This document shows, piece after piece, positions 10,182 to 20,400 of a DNA stretch of 64,000 nt. The DNA is from Leptonema illini DSM 21528. Its GTDB lineage: Bacteria > Spirochaetota > Leptospiria > Leptospirales > Leptonemataceae. The notes below the pieces were generated by a model. It saw only the letters and a program-made list of their open reading frames with translations, searched no databases and was not told the origin of the DNA. Position numbers and translations under genes: made by a program. Position 1 is the stretch's first letter; the number at the start of each line of letters is the position of its first letter. The DNA lies in the NCBI RefSeq assembly GCF_000243335.1, contig NZ_JH597773.1:1853550-1917549 (forward strand), in the 5' to 3' direction.

Positions 10182-10982
10182 TTAAAACATGGCTCGCCGG
10201 AAGAATCGGTGAAGCGGAGCCGAAAGCCAGTCTTGCAGAACAAAAAAGGCCGCTGAAGGCCAGAGAATTGCGGTCTCTCCGGAATGAAACCAAAACGAGA
10301 AAACATGAGACGGTAGAAAGAGAAAAAAGAACAGCAATCCGGCGAGGACGGGGCGTACATACCCCGGATAGCGGCTGCGAAACGGCATGCTGAAATACAG
10401 AATGAGCAGGGCGATATACGGGCCTGTAAGTATGGACAGAAGTCGATCGCCCTCGCCTGAAAGCGATAGCGTCGCTCCAAGGCCGGCGACAATGCCGACG
10501 ATTTCCAGCAGATGGCCCGACTCCCGCCAGACCATATAAGCTGCCGGAATCAAGGCCAGATACGGCATCCGCTCAAATGGAGCAGGCCCGGAGAAAAGCC
10601 AGAAAGGATGCGGATCGGTCAGACCGAAGGCAACCCCTGCCCCCCCTCCGATCAAAACGATAAGGATAAGCGGATGCCGGTAAGGATAGCCGACAAATAG
10701 CGATCCCGGAAGAAACAGGAAGAGAGCAAGCAATGTCCAGAGAACAAGACCCGCAGTACCGGGAGGCAGCAGATAGATGGCGTACAGATAGATGCCGGCG
10801 CCGTGCAGAAGAACGCTTCCTCGCTGATCCTGCGCAGTGAGCCTGTACTGTAGAAGCACCATCGCAAAGAAGAGAAGCTGGCCCGCACGACCGATCAGAT
10901 CGTCACCAAGCAGCCACTGAGAAACGGCCCAGAAGAAAACACCCGGTAGCAGGTAAAAGAAAAGATACTGCAACCGGCTCAC
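10182..10982 (-). CDS. RnfD/NqrB-like membrane protein, divergent
   Basis: This 266-residue protein is almost entirely hydrophobic with about eight transmembrane helices, shorter than RnfD (usually 320-350). The call rests mostly on context: its start overlaps the stop of an RnfC-like gene by 4 bp (ATGA), the order rnfC-rnfD. I cannot see the usual Ser/Thr-Gly-Ala-Thr flavin attachment motif, so a covalent FMN is not supported. It could instead be an unrelated membrane anchor for its partner. Confidence 0.45.
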   Translation of the reverse strand: MSRLQYLFFYLLPGVFFWAVSQWLLGDDLIGRAGQLLFFAMVLLQYRLTAQDQRGSVLLHGAGIYLYAIYLLPPGTAGLVLWTLLALFLFLPGSLFVGYPYRHPLILIVLIGGGAGVAFGLTDPHPFWLFSGPAPFERMPYLALIPAAYMVWRESGHLLEIVGIVAGLGATLSLSGEGDRLLSILTGPYIALLILYFSMPFRSRYPGYVRPVLAGLLFFFLFLPSHVFSFWFHSGETAILWPSAAFFVLQDWLSAPLHRFFRRAMF

Positions 10983-12133
10983 TTAAGGCCTCCGATCATG
11001 GACGAAAGCGGAATGTTCGCCTCGCAGACGAGTTCGCATAACCCGCATTGAAAACAGCTACGGCGATCAAATCGCCTCTGATCAAAAATTAGAGAAAGCG
11101 GGCGGGCATCGACAGGGCAGATATCGTTACAGGCCCGGCATCCCGTACAGGGGATCTGCCCTTTCATGCTGCGAAAGCGATAGAACGCTGCATGTCGTTC
11201 GATGGCGATGGAGAAGCTGGCAAGGAAATCGGCGCTTTCGTTGCGCTGGCCAGGCGCCTCCCAGCCGTCCGCGGGCAGACGATCAGCGAAGACATCGGCC
11301 GGAACAGAGCCGTTAGGCAAAAGGGCAACGGTATCCTTTCTGCGCAAAAAGTCACGAAAAACGACCGGCCGATGTGTAAAGGGCTCGCCGTGAAATAGAG
11401 CTCGTATGAGGCCATGAACGACAGGAGGAGCAAGATACACCACACCGTCTTCAAGCCAGCTCTGTGGACTGCGCAGTTCCCGTGAACGCAATGCCTTTTT
11501 GATCAGGACGGCGGGTTGCAATAGCCGCGCATGAAAGAAATCCGTTCGGTCGCTGACCGTCTGCGTTCTGAAGATATGAACACCAGGGAAAAGGCCTCGC
11601 AGCAAATCTTCGAGATGAAGTCGTTCCACTCCCTGGCCTGCGAAAACCGACTTCCAGTAAAGCGGCAGCTCGGCATCGGCCTCAGAGACAACAAAGGCCC
11701 GCAGCTTTCCTGATTTCGCTCCCTCGATGGCCCTGCGTATCGCCGACGACAATGGAACAGGCGATTCATCCAGATAGAAAAGACCATGAGCGTCGCAGAA
11801 ATCCAGAAAGGCCTGCATATTCTCGAACTGCGGCTGCGTATCGATCCGCACCGCATGCAGGGCGCCTGAAACTCGAATGCGAATCACGTCATCAGAATGC
11901 AAATCAGCGGCACCGGCCAGCGGAGCAAGCAGCGGAAAGCCCTGCGCTCTGGCCAGGACCTCGCCTACCTGCACACGACGCGGGAATTCCCCCTCAGGCA
12001 CATAGGTTATCGCCTCGCGCTTCAGTGGAAGCAGCAGCCTGGGGGGAATATGAAGGTTGACGAATTCCCTTTCAGCGATACGGAATTCCGGAAGAACCGG
12101 CGATCGGCTGAAAAAAGAAAGCGGCAGGATCAT
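10979..12133 (-). CDS. RnfC-like electron-transport protein with two [4Fe-4S] motifs
   Basis: The 384-residue protein has an N-terminal lipoyl/barrel-type domain (about 20-110) and a middle region that lacks the Gly-rich NADH/FMN motif of RnfC. The C-terminal ferredoxin-like part has motif 1, CTGCRACNDICP, and motif 2, CFQCGLCELVC, ending in ANIPLSSMI as in RnfC. RnfC normally passes electrons from NADH into the Rnf complex. With the dinucleotide motif missing, the electron donor here is uncertain. It is translationally coupled by ATGA overlaps to the small Cys protein upstream and the RnfD-like protein downstream. No rnfA, B, E or G is seen nearby. Confidence 0.68.
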   Translation of the reverse strand: MILPLSFFSRSPVLPEFRIAEREFVNLHIPPRLLLPLKREAITYVPEGEFPRRVQVGEVLARAQGFPLLAPLAGAADLHSDDVIRIRVSGALHAVRIDTQPQFENMQAFLDFCDAHGLFYLDESPVPLSSAIRRAIEGAKSGKLRAFVVSEADAELPLYWKSVFAGQGVERLHLEDLLRGLFPGVHIFRTQTVSDRTDFFHARLLQPAVLIKKALRSRELRSPQSWLEDGVVYLAPPVVHGLIRALFHGEPFTHRPVVFRDFLRRKDTVALLPNGSVPADVFADRLPADGWEAPGQRNESADFLASFSIAIERHAAFYRFRSMKGQIPCTGCRACNDICPVDARPLSLIFDQRRFDRRSCFQCGLCELVCEANIPLSSMIGGLK

Positions 12134-12432
12134 GCCGGTAGTTTCGTCGTCGGCTTCTTGATGGTATAGATCTCGTCTTTGATGGGCAGCTCTTTCTTAA
12201 GATTCTTGATATAAGGAAGCAGATCGCCCAGCGCCTTATAATGCTCGCAATTCGGCATCATGCGACGAGCAACGGTGAAGTATTTGTAAAGCTTCTCTTC
12301 TCCGGACCGTTTCGACCACATCTTTTTGTTGCAGCGAACCCGCAGGATGTATTTATCCTGATCGGCTTCGTACTGGCGAACGACGATGCAGTGTGCGCAG
12401 TTGGCGCAGTAGACTTTATCTCCAGCAGACAT
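12130..12432 (-). CDS. Small Cys-rich protein, possible metal or Fe-S site
   Basis: The 100-residue basic protein starts with YCANCAHC and has two later cysteines in RVRCNKKMW and MPNCEHY, a C-x2-C-x2-C plus C plus C pattern suited to a zinc or iron-sulfur site. The middle carries a Lys/Tyr-rich EEKLYKYFTVARR segment. Its stop overlaps the start of the RnfC-like gene (ATGA), so it is probably part of that electron-transfer operon. I cannot name a family with confidence. Confidence 0.6.
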   Translation of the reverse strand: MSAGDKVYCANCAHCIVVRQYEADQDKYILRVRCNKKMWSKRSGEEKLYKYFTVARRMMPNCEHYKALGDLLPYIKNLKKELPIKDEIYTIKKPTTKLPA

Positions 12433-12528
12433 TCAGCTTCTCCACTCCCCGCAGGGATTTTTTTCAACGCGTGTACTCAGAATCAAAAAAAGGATGGTCG
12501 CAATACGGTCAAACGGAAAACGGGCCGG

Positions 12529-12882
12529 CTACCGCGCAAAGAACTTCTTCTGAATATAATCCTGCACGTGTCCGATGGCCGGGTCGTCCGGATCTTCAAA
12601 GATGACCCCGAAATTCTTTCCGCTGGCCCGGCTGACCACAACGGACGCCTCAATATAGCGGTCTTCAAGACGAAAGCTCAGGATCAATCGGTCGCCAGGG
12701 TAAAGCGGCATGCGCGCCGTCAGACCGATCCCTCCCGTTCCCAGATCGATCAGGTCGGCCGGATGTGTGGCCGACTCTCCTGCCATGCGAAACTCCGCTT
12801 CTATACGAACGGCGATTCGTGCATTACGCCGCTTCTGCTTCGAAGGATCGCGCAGCTGCGCATCGCTGGTGAAATCAGGCAT
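12529..12882 (-). CDS. PilZ domain protein
   Basis: The 117-residue single-domain protein shows the PilZ pattern: an RRNARIAVRI stretch (RxxxR switch) at about residues 18-27 and DLGTGGIGL (the D/NxSxxG-like motif with Thr for Ser) at about 45-53. PilZ domains bind cyclic di-GMP. It lies 110 bp downstream of a processive glycosyltransferase in the same direction, which suggests it may control polysaccharide synthesis. The binding motif is seen; the partner is inferred. Confidence 0.82.
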   Translation of the reverse strand: MPDFTSDAQLRDPSKQKRRNARIAVRIEAEFRMAGESATHPADLIDLGTGGIGLTARMPLYPGDRLILSFRLEDRYIEASVVVSRASGKNFGVIFEDPDDPAIGHVQDYIQKKFFAR

Positions 12883-12992
12883 GATGTAAAGAGCAAGACG
12901 CCTTCCGGGAATGCAAGAAATTTTCGTGCACGCCCGGCTTAGAGTCGATCCTGCAGCTCTCCTGAGTTTCAGGATGGGACGGGCTCATCCCA

Positions 12993-14558
12993 TCAATCGT
13001 GAACGACGACCTCTTCTTTCTTCTGGAAAAGGCGCATATCAAAGCGAGCATTGATCTGCATGCGTTCAAGAATATTGCCGACAGAGATGTAGAGGAATCC
13101 GGCCGAATAGATCAGCATGAAAGGAATGATAAAAGGTTTCTCATAGGCCCATGCAAAGTAAGCGGTCACCAGGCCATAGATGCCCATCAGAAGCTCGCTG
13201 AAAACCAGCGTATCAAGCGGCTGACGGTACATAGCACGCTCTTTCACCACATCCTTTTTCGACTCGATGCGGTATTTCGGCGTGCGCATGAAGGCCGATT
13301 TCTTGCCCATCAGAGCCTCGATAAAGGCCTTTGTGTTCGAGATGGCGATGCCGGTTCCGATCATCATGAGGATGGGAATCCAGATAATGCGACGCTTCCA
13401 GTTCTTGTAAAGCTCGCGCTGTGAATAGATGTAGAAAAACGTGGGGCCAAGCGTGGAAAGGCTGAGCACGGTAGCGGCAAAAAACAGCACCGCAATCGAA
13501 ACGCTGTTCAGCTTGAACGACGTCCAGCGATCGACAAGCAGCAGAGGCAGCGAAAGCAGGATGTTGATCACCATCAGCGGATGCACGGAGTAGTTCAGAA
13601 GATGTGTGATGGCCTCGGCCTTGATCTTCTTGCTGAACGATGAGCGCAGGATGCGCGGCACCAGCTTCACAGCCGTCTGAATCGAGCCTTTGCACCAGCG
13701 GAATTGCTGCGATTTGAAGGAGGCAATCGTCGAGGGAAGCTCTGCCGGATTCACGATGTCGGTGAAATAGCGGAATCTCCAACCGGCCAGCTCGGCACGG
13801 TACGAAAGATCGAAGTCTTCGGTCAGCGTATCGGCCTGCCAGTTGCCTGCATCATAGATGCACTGACGTCGCCAGATGCCGGCCGTGCCGTTGAAGTTCA
13901 TCCACATACGGCCGCCGTTTCGAGCGACCTGCTCGACGACAAAATGTCCGTCGATACCGAACGATTGCGCCATCGTCAGCATCGAGTAGTCGTCGTTGAT
14001 GTGACCCCAGCGGGTTTGCACCATACCGACGTCGGGCTCTGCAAAATAGGGGATGGTTTTAATGAGAATATCGGGAGCAGGCAAGAAGTCGGCATCGAAG
14101 ATAGCGATGAATTCAGATTCGCTCTTCTCCATGCCGGCCTTGAGGGCGCCGGCCTTGTGTCCGGTGCGGTCCGTACGATGCAGATGTTCGATTCGGTAGC
14201 CCTGCGCCTTCAGAGCACGGACGATGCCCGAGACCTTATCTTTCGTTTCGTCGGTGGAATCGTCAAGCACCTGAATATGCAGCTTTTCCTTCGGCCACTG
14301 GATTTTCAGGGTGGCATCAATCAGACGATCGACGACGTAGAATTCGTTGAAGATGGGCAGCTGAACGGTTACGTCGGGCAGGTTGGCCGGCTTCACGCGC
14401 TTCAGGTCGATGGGCTCGTGGTCGACGTTGGAGTAGCAGTAATCACGGTTCTTACGATAGAAGTAGACCATGATGTAGGTGTGAATACCGAAGACGAAAA
14501 GAGCGATAATATCGATGCTATATACAGTGATAAGCAGGATGGCAAGAATATCTGTCAT
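12993..14558 (-). CDS. Processive family 2 glycosyltransferase, cellulose-synthase-like
   Basis: The 521-residue membrane enzyme begins with one transmembrane helix, followed by a cytosolic GT2 domain. The domain has DDSTDET, the metal-binding D-A-D in IFDADFLP, the catalytic TED in LTEDFDLSYR, and the acceptor motif QFRWCKGS (QxxRW). The C-terminal third has about four to five helices that form the export channel. It therefore polymerises and exports a beta-linked polysaccharide; the sugar cannot be told. AGGAA precedes the ATG. A stand-alone PilZ gene follows, replacing the PilZ domain that is fused in BcsA. Confidence 0.88.
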   Translation of the reverse strand: MTDILAILLITVYSIDIIALFVFGIHTYIMVYFYRKNRDYCYSNVDHEPIDLKRVKPANLPDVTVQLPIFNEFYVVDRLIDATLKIQWPKEKLHIQVLDDSTDETKDKVSGIVRALKAQGYRIEHLHRTDRTGHKAGALKAGMEKSESEFIAIFDADFLPAPDILIKTIPYFAEPDVGMVQTRWGHINDDYSMLTMAQSFGIDGHFVVEQVARNGGRMWMNFNGTAGIWRRQCIYDAGNWQADTLTEDFDLSYRAELAGWRFRYFTDIVNPAELPSTIASFKSQQFRWCKGSIQTAVKLVPRILRSSFSKKIKAEAITHLLNYSVHPLMVINILLSLPLLLVDRWTSFKLNSVSIAVLFFAATVLSLSTLGPTFFYIYSQRELYKNWKRRIIWIPILMMIGTGIAISNTKAFIEALMGKKSAFMRTPKYRIESKKDVVKERAMYRQPLDTLVFSELLMGIYGLVTAYFAWAYEKPFIIPFMLIYSAGFLYISVGNILERMQINARFDMRLFQKKEEVVVHD

Positions 14559-14667
14559 ATTGGTTCCTGTAAGTTGAGACGAGATCTCTGTTACCGATCT
14601 GTCAAATTTTTTCTCGAACCATTCGCGTCAAACCCGAAAAGTCCGGACGATCGTGCATGCCCGTTTC

Positions 14668-15273
14668 CTACGACGCACCCAAATCAACGACAAGAAGCGT
14701 ATGCCCGCGGTATTCGCGCTGTGTCATGCCGTGCTCAAAGAGCCATTGCTCGATTTCGGTGTTGGAGAATCGCACGGTGGCCGGAGCCTGCACGGCAAGC
14801 AGCACACGGGTGGATCGCCCTTCGAGTTCCGTCCGCAGCTTCAACAGAAACTCTTCCATATGCAAACAGATGCCATCCGAGTTCCAGAAGCTGTAAGGAA
14901 CATCAAGGAAGGCCACTCCGCCCTGCTCTGCGATTACAGGGGCCATGCGTCTGAAGTCCTTTTTATGAAAGGAGAGGTCGAATCCGGAAAGTTCTTTGAT
15001 CAAAAAGGCAAAACGTCGCTCGTCGCGCTCCACACAATGAACGGGAGCAAACCCCCGGCTCAATGCCTCAACGGCCATCTGCCCCGAACCGGCACAGAGA
15101 TCAAAAAATGCACAGGGACGATAGGCTTCAACAAGCTGAAAGAAAGCCTCTTTCATCAGCGATGACGTGAAGTGCCTGTGTCCGTGAAGGGCCGGAGGCA
15201 GGGCGATCTTGCGTCCGCGAAAGGAGCCCTGCTGCACGGCAACATGCGTGGTGCGATCCGGCGAAAGCGCCAT
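14668..15273 (-). CDS. rsmD: 16S rRNA m2G966 methyltransferase RsmD family
   Basis: The 201-residue protein has the RsmD start (QGSFRGRKIALP), the SAM-binding FDLCAGSGQMAVEALSRG at about 80-97, and the catalytic-loop region FLDVPYSF. The usual DPPY reads DVPY here, a change at the second position. The enzyme methylates G966 of 16S rRNA during 30S assembly. I start it at 15273, where its ATG overlaps the TAA of the preceding small membrane protein (TAATG). Confidence 0.82.
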   Translation of the reverse strand: MALSPDRTTHVAVQQGSFRGRKIALPPALHGHRHFTSSLMKEAFFQLVEAYRPCAFFDLCAGSGQMAVEALSRGFAPVHCVERDERRFAFLIKELSGFDLSFHKKDFRRMAPVIAEQGGVAFLDVPYSFWNSDGICLHMEEFLLKLRTELEGRSTRVLLAVQAPATVRFSNTEIEQWLFEHGMTQREYRGHTLLVVDLGAS

Positions 15274-15536
15274 TAGAGATGCTTCCGGGCAAGAGATACC
15301 CGCTCCTCTGATCGTCGATTCGCCGCCTGACGCTTCTTCGCTAGCGAAGCGATATGGCTGCGAATCAGAAGGGCAAGCACGGCTCCCCCCAGGGCGGAGC
15401 CGAGAACGATCTCGTTCATGGGAAAGCGGCCGTACCAGAACAGCAGGTACAGATCGGCCTCTTCGGGATTCGCCAGAACCAGAAACGCCAGGATCAGGCA
15501 TCCCGCAAGAAAGAGAACCAGCCGCATCGGAATCAT
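15273..15536 (-). CDS. Small LapA-like (DUF1049) membrane protein
   Basis: The 87-residue protein has two transmembrane helices (about 4-22 and 42-62) separated by NPEEADLYLLFWYGRFPMNEIVLGSA, and a basic cytoplasmic tail. This matches the LapA/DUF1049 type. Function is unknown beyond a link to LPS assembly in some bacteria. It overlaps the zinc-ribbon gene upstream by 4 bp and rsmD downstream by 1 bp. Confidence 0.65.
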   Translation of the reverse strand: MIPMRLVLFLAGCLILAFLVLANPEEADLYLLFWYGRFPMNEIVLGSALGGAVLALLIRSHIASLAKKRQAANRRSEERVSLARKHL

Positions 15537-15748
15537 AGCTGTGTTACGTTATCGCTTCCACACATGGGACATACGATGGCATCGTTCTCTTCTTCAGACG
15601 CCTCATCCCAGCGATAATCGCAATCCTCACAGACAAACGACACCATGTCTTCATCGGCATCGTCGTCCCATTCTTCGTCCCACTCGTCTTCGGACAGGAA
15701 GCCTTCTTCTATTTCGTCATCACCAAATGTATCGTCTCTATCTGTCAT
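15533..15748 (-). CDS. Small acidic zinc-ribbon protein
   Basis: The 71-residue protein has a strongly acidic N-terminal half (many Asp/Glu) and a C-terminal rubredoxin-like knuckle pair, CEDCDY and CPMCGS. It probably binds one zinc or iron. It is first in a three-gene set with overlapping starts and stops (zinc ribbon, LapA-like, rsmD). The role is unknown. Confidence 0.6.
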   Translation of the reverse strand: MTDRDDTFGDDEIEEGFLSEDEWDEEWDDDADEDMVSFVCEDCDYRWDEASEEENDAIVCPMCGSDNVTQL

Positions 15749-15844
15749 CCTGATGGCCTCCGGGTGTCAGGGAAAAATCGAAAAGGCATCCTGTACGATC
15801 AAGTAAAAAAAGAAAAGCGGAGAGAAAAGACAGGATTCGCGAAA

Positions 15845-16714
15845 TCAGGCCGTAGGCGGAAGCAATTCAAGAGAAAAAGGAGCGGCGCATACTATATCGG
15901 AATAATCCGGGTCGTCTGCCCGAAACAGCGGATTTCCGCTTTTTCGAGCCTGGCAGTATATACATTCGTCGTTTTCTGGAAGATCGGTCAGACGCTGGTC
16001 CAGCGTAAGCAGGTCCAGACGCAGCATGCGCCCTAAAATCGTTTTTCTTGCTTTCACGTCACCGGATTCATCACCGAAACCAAGAAGATACTTTATCGCC
16101 TCGGCGGCCATAAGCGAGCCGATCACGCCGGCAACGGCGCCCAGTACGCCGGCCGCGCTGCATGACGGAACGCTTCCGGGCTCGGGCTGATGTTCGAATA
16201 CACAGCGATAGCAGGGGGTCTTCCCGGGCTCGACGCCCATCAGCATTCCATAGAAGCGCAGGATACCTCCGCTGATCAACGGAATTCCGCGATACATGCA
16301 GACGTCGTTTACAAGAAATCGCGTCGGGAAGTTGTCGGAGCCGTCGAGAACAAGATCATATCCATCGACAATCTCAAGGGCGTTCGCGGGAATCAGCCTC
16401 TGTCGAATAAACGTAAGCTCGATCTCAGGGTTCAGCGCTGCAAGTCTCGTATCTGCAAGATCGGCCTTGCTCTGGCCGACGCCTTCGCTCGAATAGAGTA
16501 TCTGCCTCTGTAGATTGGTCAGATCAAGCGTGTCGCTTTCCACACAGGCAATATGCCCGATACCGGCAGCCGTCAGATACAGCAAAAGCGGGCTGCCCAG
16601 TCCGCCTGCACCGATGACGAGAACACGAGACGCCTTCAGTCTCTCCTGCCCTGCTCTACCGACTTCGGAGAGCAGGATGTTACGGGAGTAGCGACTGAGT
16701 TCGTCTCGATTCAC
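15845..16714 (-). CDS. MoeB/ThiF/HesA-type sulfur-carrier adenylyltransferase
   Basis: The 289-residue E1-like enzyme has the nucleotide-binding GAGGLGSP at about 37-44, the DLTNLQRQ motif with the adenylating Arg, the GSDNFPTRFLVND motif, and a zinc site made by CYRC and CIYC. Such enzymes adenylate the C-terminal Gly-Gly of MoaD or ThiS. No carrier protein or moa/thi gene is nearby, so molybdopterin and thiamine roles cannot be separated. Confidence 0.85.
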   Translation of the reverse strand: MNRDELSRYSRNILLSEVGRAGQERLKASRVLVIGAGGLGSPLLLYLTAAGIGHIACVESDTLDLTNLQRQILYSSEGVGQSKADLADTRLAALNPEIELTFIRQRLIPANALEIVDGYDLVLDGSDNFPTRFLVNDVCMYRGIPLISGGILRFYGMLMGVEPGKTPCYRCVFEHQPEPGSVPSCSAAGVLGAVAGVIGSLMAAEAIKYLLGFGDESGDVKARKTILGRMLRLDLLTLDQRLTDLPENDECIYCQARKSGNPLFRADDPDYSDIVCAAPFSLELLPPTA

Positions 16715-16744
16715 CGTATTAAAGACAACGGCGCCGATTAAAGA

Positions 16745-17341
16745 TTAACCGCCGACCAGAGGCTTCAGTTTCGAAGCAAGGTCTTTTAAAAGAGCATCAG
16801 AGGCGTCGCTTCCTTCAAGGTCAGAAAGCAGCGATTGGATCTGCGCCTTCTGAGCGTCCGTGCGCAGCGCAACCAGTGTGGCCACGACGATATAGCGATC
16901 AGCGGGCTTCAGGCTTGTATCGCCGGCCTTTTCCATCAGGGCGGACGTCGTTTCGCCTGTTTCACCGATGACGGCGAGAGCAATCAGCACCTCGGTAAGC
17001 ACGGACGGCTGATCCTGATTCTTGAGAACATGGATAAGATCGGGCACGGCCTTCTCGTCTTTCTTCTCTGCCGCACACTTCGCTCCGCGAATCTGCTCCT
17101 GCGGGCTATCGGAACGCAGATCGGCGCTGCACTCGGAGGCAGGCTTTGTTTCGGTAGTCTGCGTTTCTTGAGGCTGAGCTTCGGGCTGAGTTTCTGTGGC
17201 CGTATCGATCGCCTCAGTCGTCTCGGCGGGCTGTGCCGATTCGTCGACCATGCTATCGCCGGGATCGGCGGACAGAACAGACCAGCTGAACACAAGGGTC
17301 AGGGCGCAGAGTAAGCGAAGAATGTTTGTTTTCCGTGTCAT
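16745..17341 (-). CDS. Exported HEAT-repeat-like protein
   Basis: The 198-residue protein has a signal peptide (about 1-25), a Thr/Glu/Gln/Pro-rich linker (about 30-70), and a helical C-terminal half with HEAT-like repeats (AVPDLIHVLKNQDQPSV, LIALAVIGE). AGGATGAGCT precedes the ATG. It is probably a periplasmic or outer-membrane-associated scaffold. No closer assignment is possible. Confidence 0.6.
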   Translation of the reverse strand: MTRKTNILRLLCALTLVFSWSVLSADPGDSMVDESAQPAETTEAIDTATETQPEAQPQETQTTETKPASECSADLRSDSPQEQIRGAKCAAEKKDEKAVPDLIHVLKNQDQPSVLTEVLIALAVIGETGETTSALMEKAGDTSLKPADRYIVVATLVALRTDAQKAQIQSLLSDLEGSDASDALLKDLASKLKPLVGG

Positions 17342-17400
17342 AGCTCATCCTGCCTCGTAGAACGAAGCTGTCAAGAGAAGTTTCATCTGCGGGCGTTTCA

Positions 17401-20400
17401 TCAAGGATCCTCGCTCTGGCAGAAAAGAGGCTTGAGATCAGTCTTTATGGCGATATGCCCGCCCGCGAATGGAGTTCCGGCAATCACATAGAGGGCCCGC
17501 GTAGCATCCAATCCATCAGCCTGGCCGCTCCAGTAAGCTGTGCCTTCAGAAATGCCCGGCAGGCTTTGCGTTCGCGCCGATGCAGAACCAAGCACCAAAT
17601 TCAGCAACGTATTCAGAAAGGCGGCCGATTGAAAAGGTCTCCAGCCGCCATACGGTCCATGCGAAAGCCCCCAGCAGGCAGAATGAAGAGGACTGTCGGA
17701 AGTCACGTAGAATCCGCCAGAGACCCCAACGTTGCACTTATTGTCACTAAAGGCGCAGTATTTGTAGCCTCCTGGAGGGCCGGTGCATCCTCCGTAAATC
17801 GCATCCCACTCCTGGCCGACAGGGCAGCGATTTACGTAGAAGGTTTTGGTAATGAAAGGATTGGGAGTATCCTTGAAGGCAAAGACGGCGCATCCAATGG
17901 AGACGTCGAAATTGGCCGTTGGAACCCACACGCGTTCCATAATATAGTAGTCGCCAGATCCATTCCCGATGAGGCACCGTGGCCCTGGAACGGCGGTAAC
18001 CTGCTGTTCAATCCGCACCTTGTATTGGTAGCCGGCGACCGGATAGGACGTCGTAAGCAATGCTCCGTTTGATCCCGCTCCCGTTTCGCTGTACGCACTT
18101 GTAACACCGTTCTGCTCCTCAGCCCAATCGAGGTTGCCCGTATACAGTCCCGTTACGCGTATATCAGCCTTAACTCGAACGACTCTCGTCGAAACGGAGG
18201 ACGGCATATAGCTGGCCTTGCATCCAATGACGCGAATCGACTCCTTTGTGAGCGGATAGACGAAAGCACCCGTATACGACGTACCTGTTATACAGGTAGG
18301 ATTGGCGCCCAGGGTGGAATATCGATAGGTCGCTCCCGATGTTGTACCGGAGATTGTTACCTTCCCATAGGCATCGTGTTCGATCGTCGGCGCCGCTACC
18401 TGCAGAGTGTAGGTGCTGCTGCTCTGTGAGGAAGCATTCATTCCGGCCTTGCAGGCAATGGCATAAAACGTCGTGCCGGTGGCTCCAACGGAAATACTTC
18501 CCCCAGAAGGAAAGCTGCTCTCAGCGTTTGTGCCGTCGCAACCTAAAGCCGAGCCGGTCTTATTGTAAAAGATCGTTGCTCCGGCCGTAGTCGAGGATAT
18601 GCTCACGGACAGATCATTCGAGTACACGCCTCCCGCCGGACTGAAGGTCGGCGTCGCCGCCGTCCCGGCAACCGTCGCCGTATACAGCGTAGCGGCGGAT
18701 TGATCGAAAGCTGACAGAGTGAGGCAACTCACCGCCCGGAATGTCGTTGTAGACGATATCGTAAAGCTTCCGCCGTATTGTGTGGAGCCGCTTGCGCACT
18801 CTCCGCCTCGGCTATAGGCAGTACCGCCCGCCGCTAAGGCACATGCCGGATTCCCGCCATCGGTACGGTAACAGAGCTTTGCGCCGGGCGGGCCTGCAAA
18901 CGTGATCGTATTCGTCACACCGGCCATTGAGATCGTGGGAAATGCAGCCGGCGGCGTCGGATTACACGAGATATTCTGAGTCACAGAGGAAGATGAAATT
19001 GTTCCGCTGATCGTCGTCGTATTGTCGCTAAAGAGACAGTCATAGCCAGGATTATAGGGCTGCGCTACGATGCTCAGCGTATAGCTATGACCGATCACCG
19101 TCGGGAACGTAAAGGCATCTCCGGGCTCAAGAGCGATCTGTTGACTTGTAGCGGTCGTCGTATCATTGTAGCGCACGACGAGGCCCGTTGACGGAGCCGA
19201 GTAACCGCTCACCGTTCCCTGTAGCGTATTCGTACTGCATACAACGGAAGGAAGGGTAACGTTGCCCGTAACGGAACCTCCTGTATACGAGTAACTCGTT
19301 CCACCGCTCGAGAAGCTACAGAACTGAGCGGGGGAAGACGGCTGCTGTGTGATCGTCAGCGTCGAAATCGTATCGCCATAGTGAAGCCCTCCGGCGAAGG
19401 AATAGCCTGTAGCACCGGCCGCCGGCGTGACCGACTTCGTATAAGGCGTCGTATCGAGGTAGGCTCCGGTCATCTGAATGCGCAGGCCGCTGCCCGTCAG
19501 GCCGGTGATCGCTCCGGCTACGGAATAGGTATTGGTATTACACTCGATACGGGCCACGATATCGGCATTCTGCACCAGCGTTGTCGTGCCGTTGCCGCCT
19601 CCATAGACGACGCTGCATTGCTGGCCGGAGGGCGAGGCCGTTACGAATATGCCGTAGGGCTGACCGCTCGCCGTGGGAACAAGGGCCGTCGTCGTAGCCC
19701 CCGCATTGTAGGTGTAGGGCGATCCGTTGATCGTGACCTGAAGCCCGTCATAGGCCAATCCCACAATCTGAGCCGACACGTTCTTAACGTTCGTCGTACA
19801 TTCGATGGGATTCCCAGAGATATCGACGTCGCCTGACGTATAATCGGCAACGGCATTGCCGCCGCCATCAACGATATTAAACTGACAGGTTTGCCAGGGA
19901 TTGGTCGGCTGTGACGTCACGCGCACATAACTGGGGTCAACGCTCACATACTCCGGGATGGGAAAGGTAAAGGCCGTCGCCCCGGCGTTCAGGGTCATGC
20001 TCTGTGTGCCGTTCAAAGTGATAACGAGGCCGCTACCTGCCAGGCCGCTTACGGCACCCGATACACGGTAGCCGTCCTCACACTGTACGACGACGTTATC
20101 GATATGAGAATTGTCGATAAGACCTGCGTTCTGATACACATCGCAGATCTGCGTCGGATTCGACGGATAACTGCTGATCTTAACGTAGTAGCGACTGTCA
20201 GTGCGCATGCCCTCTGGAAATTGGAACGGTACATTCTGTGCGGGGGGACAGGAGAGGCAGTCAAGCTGCACCGTATTGCCGTCTGCATTGGAGAGGATGA
20301 GCGATTGACCCATCAAACCGGTAACCTCGCCGCTGACTTTATAAAGAGGAGGAAAGATAGAATCAAAAAGAAAGAACTCCGGTAAACGATCACCGATGGG

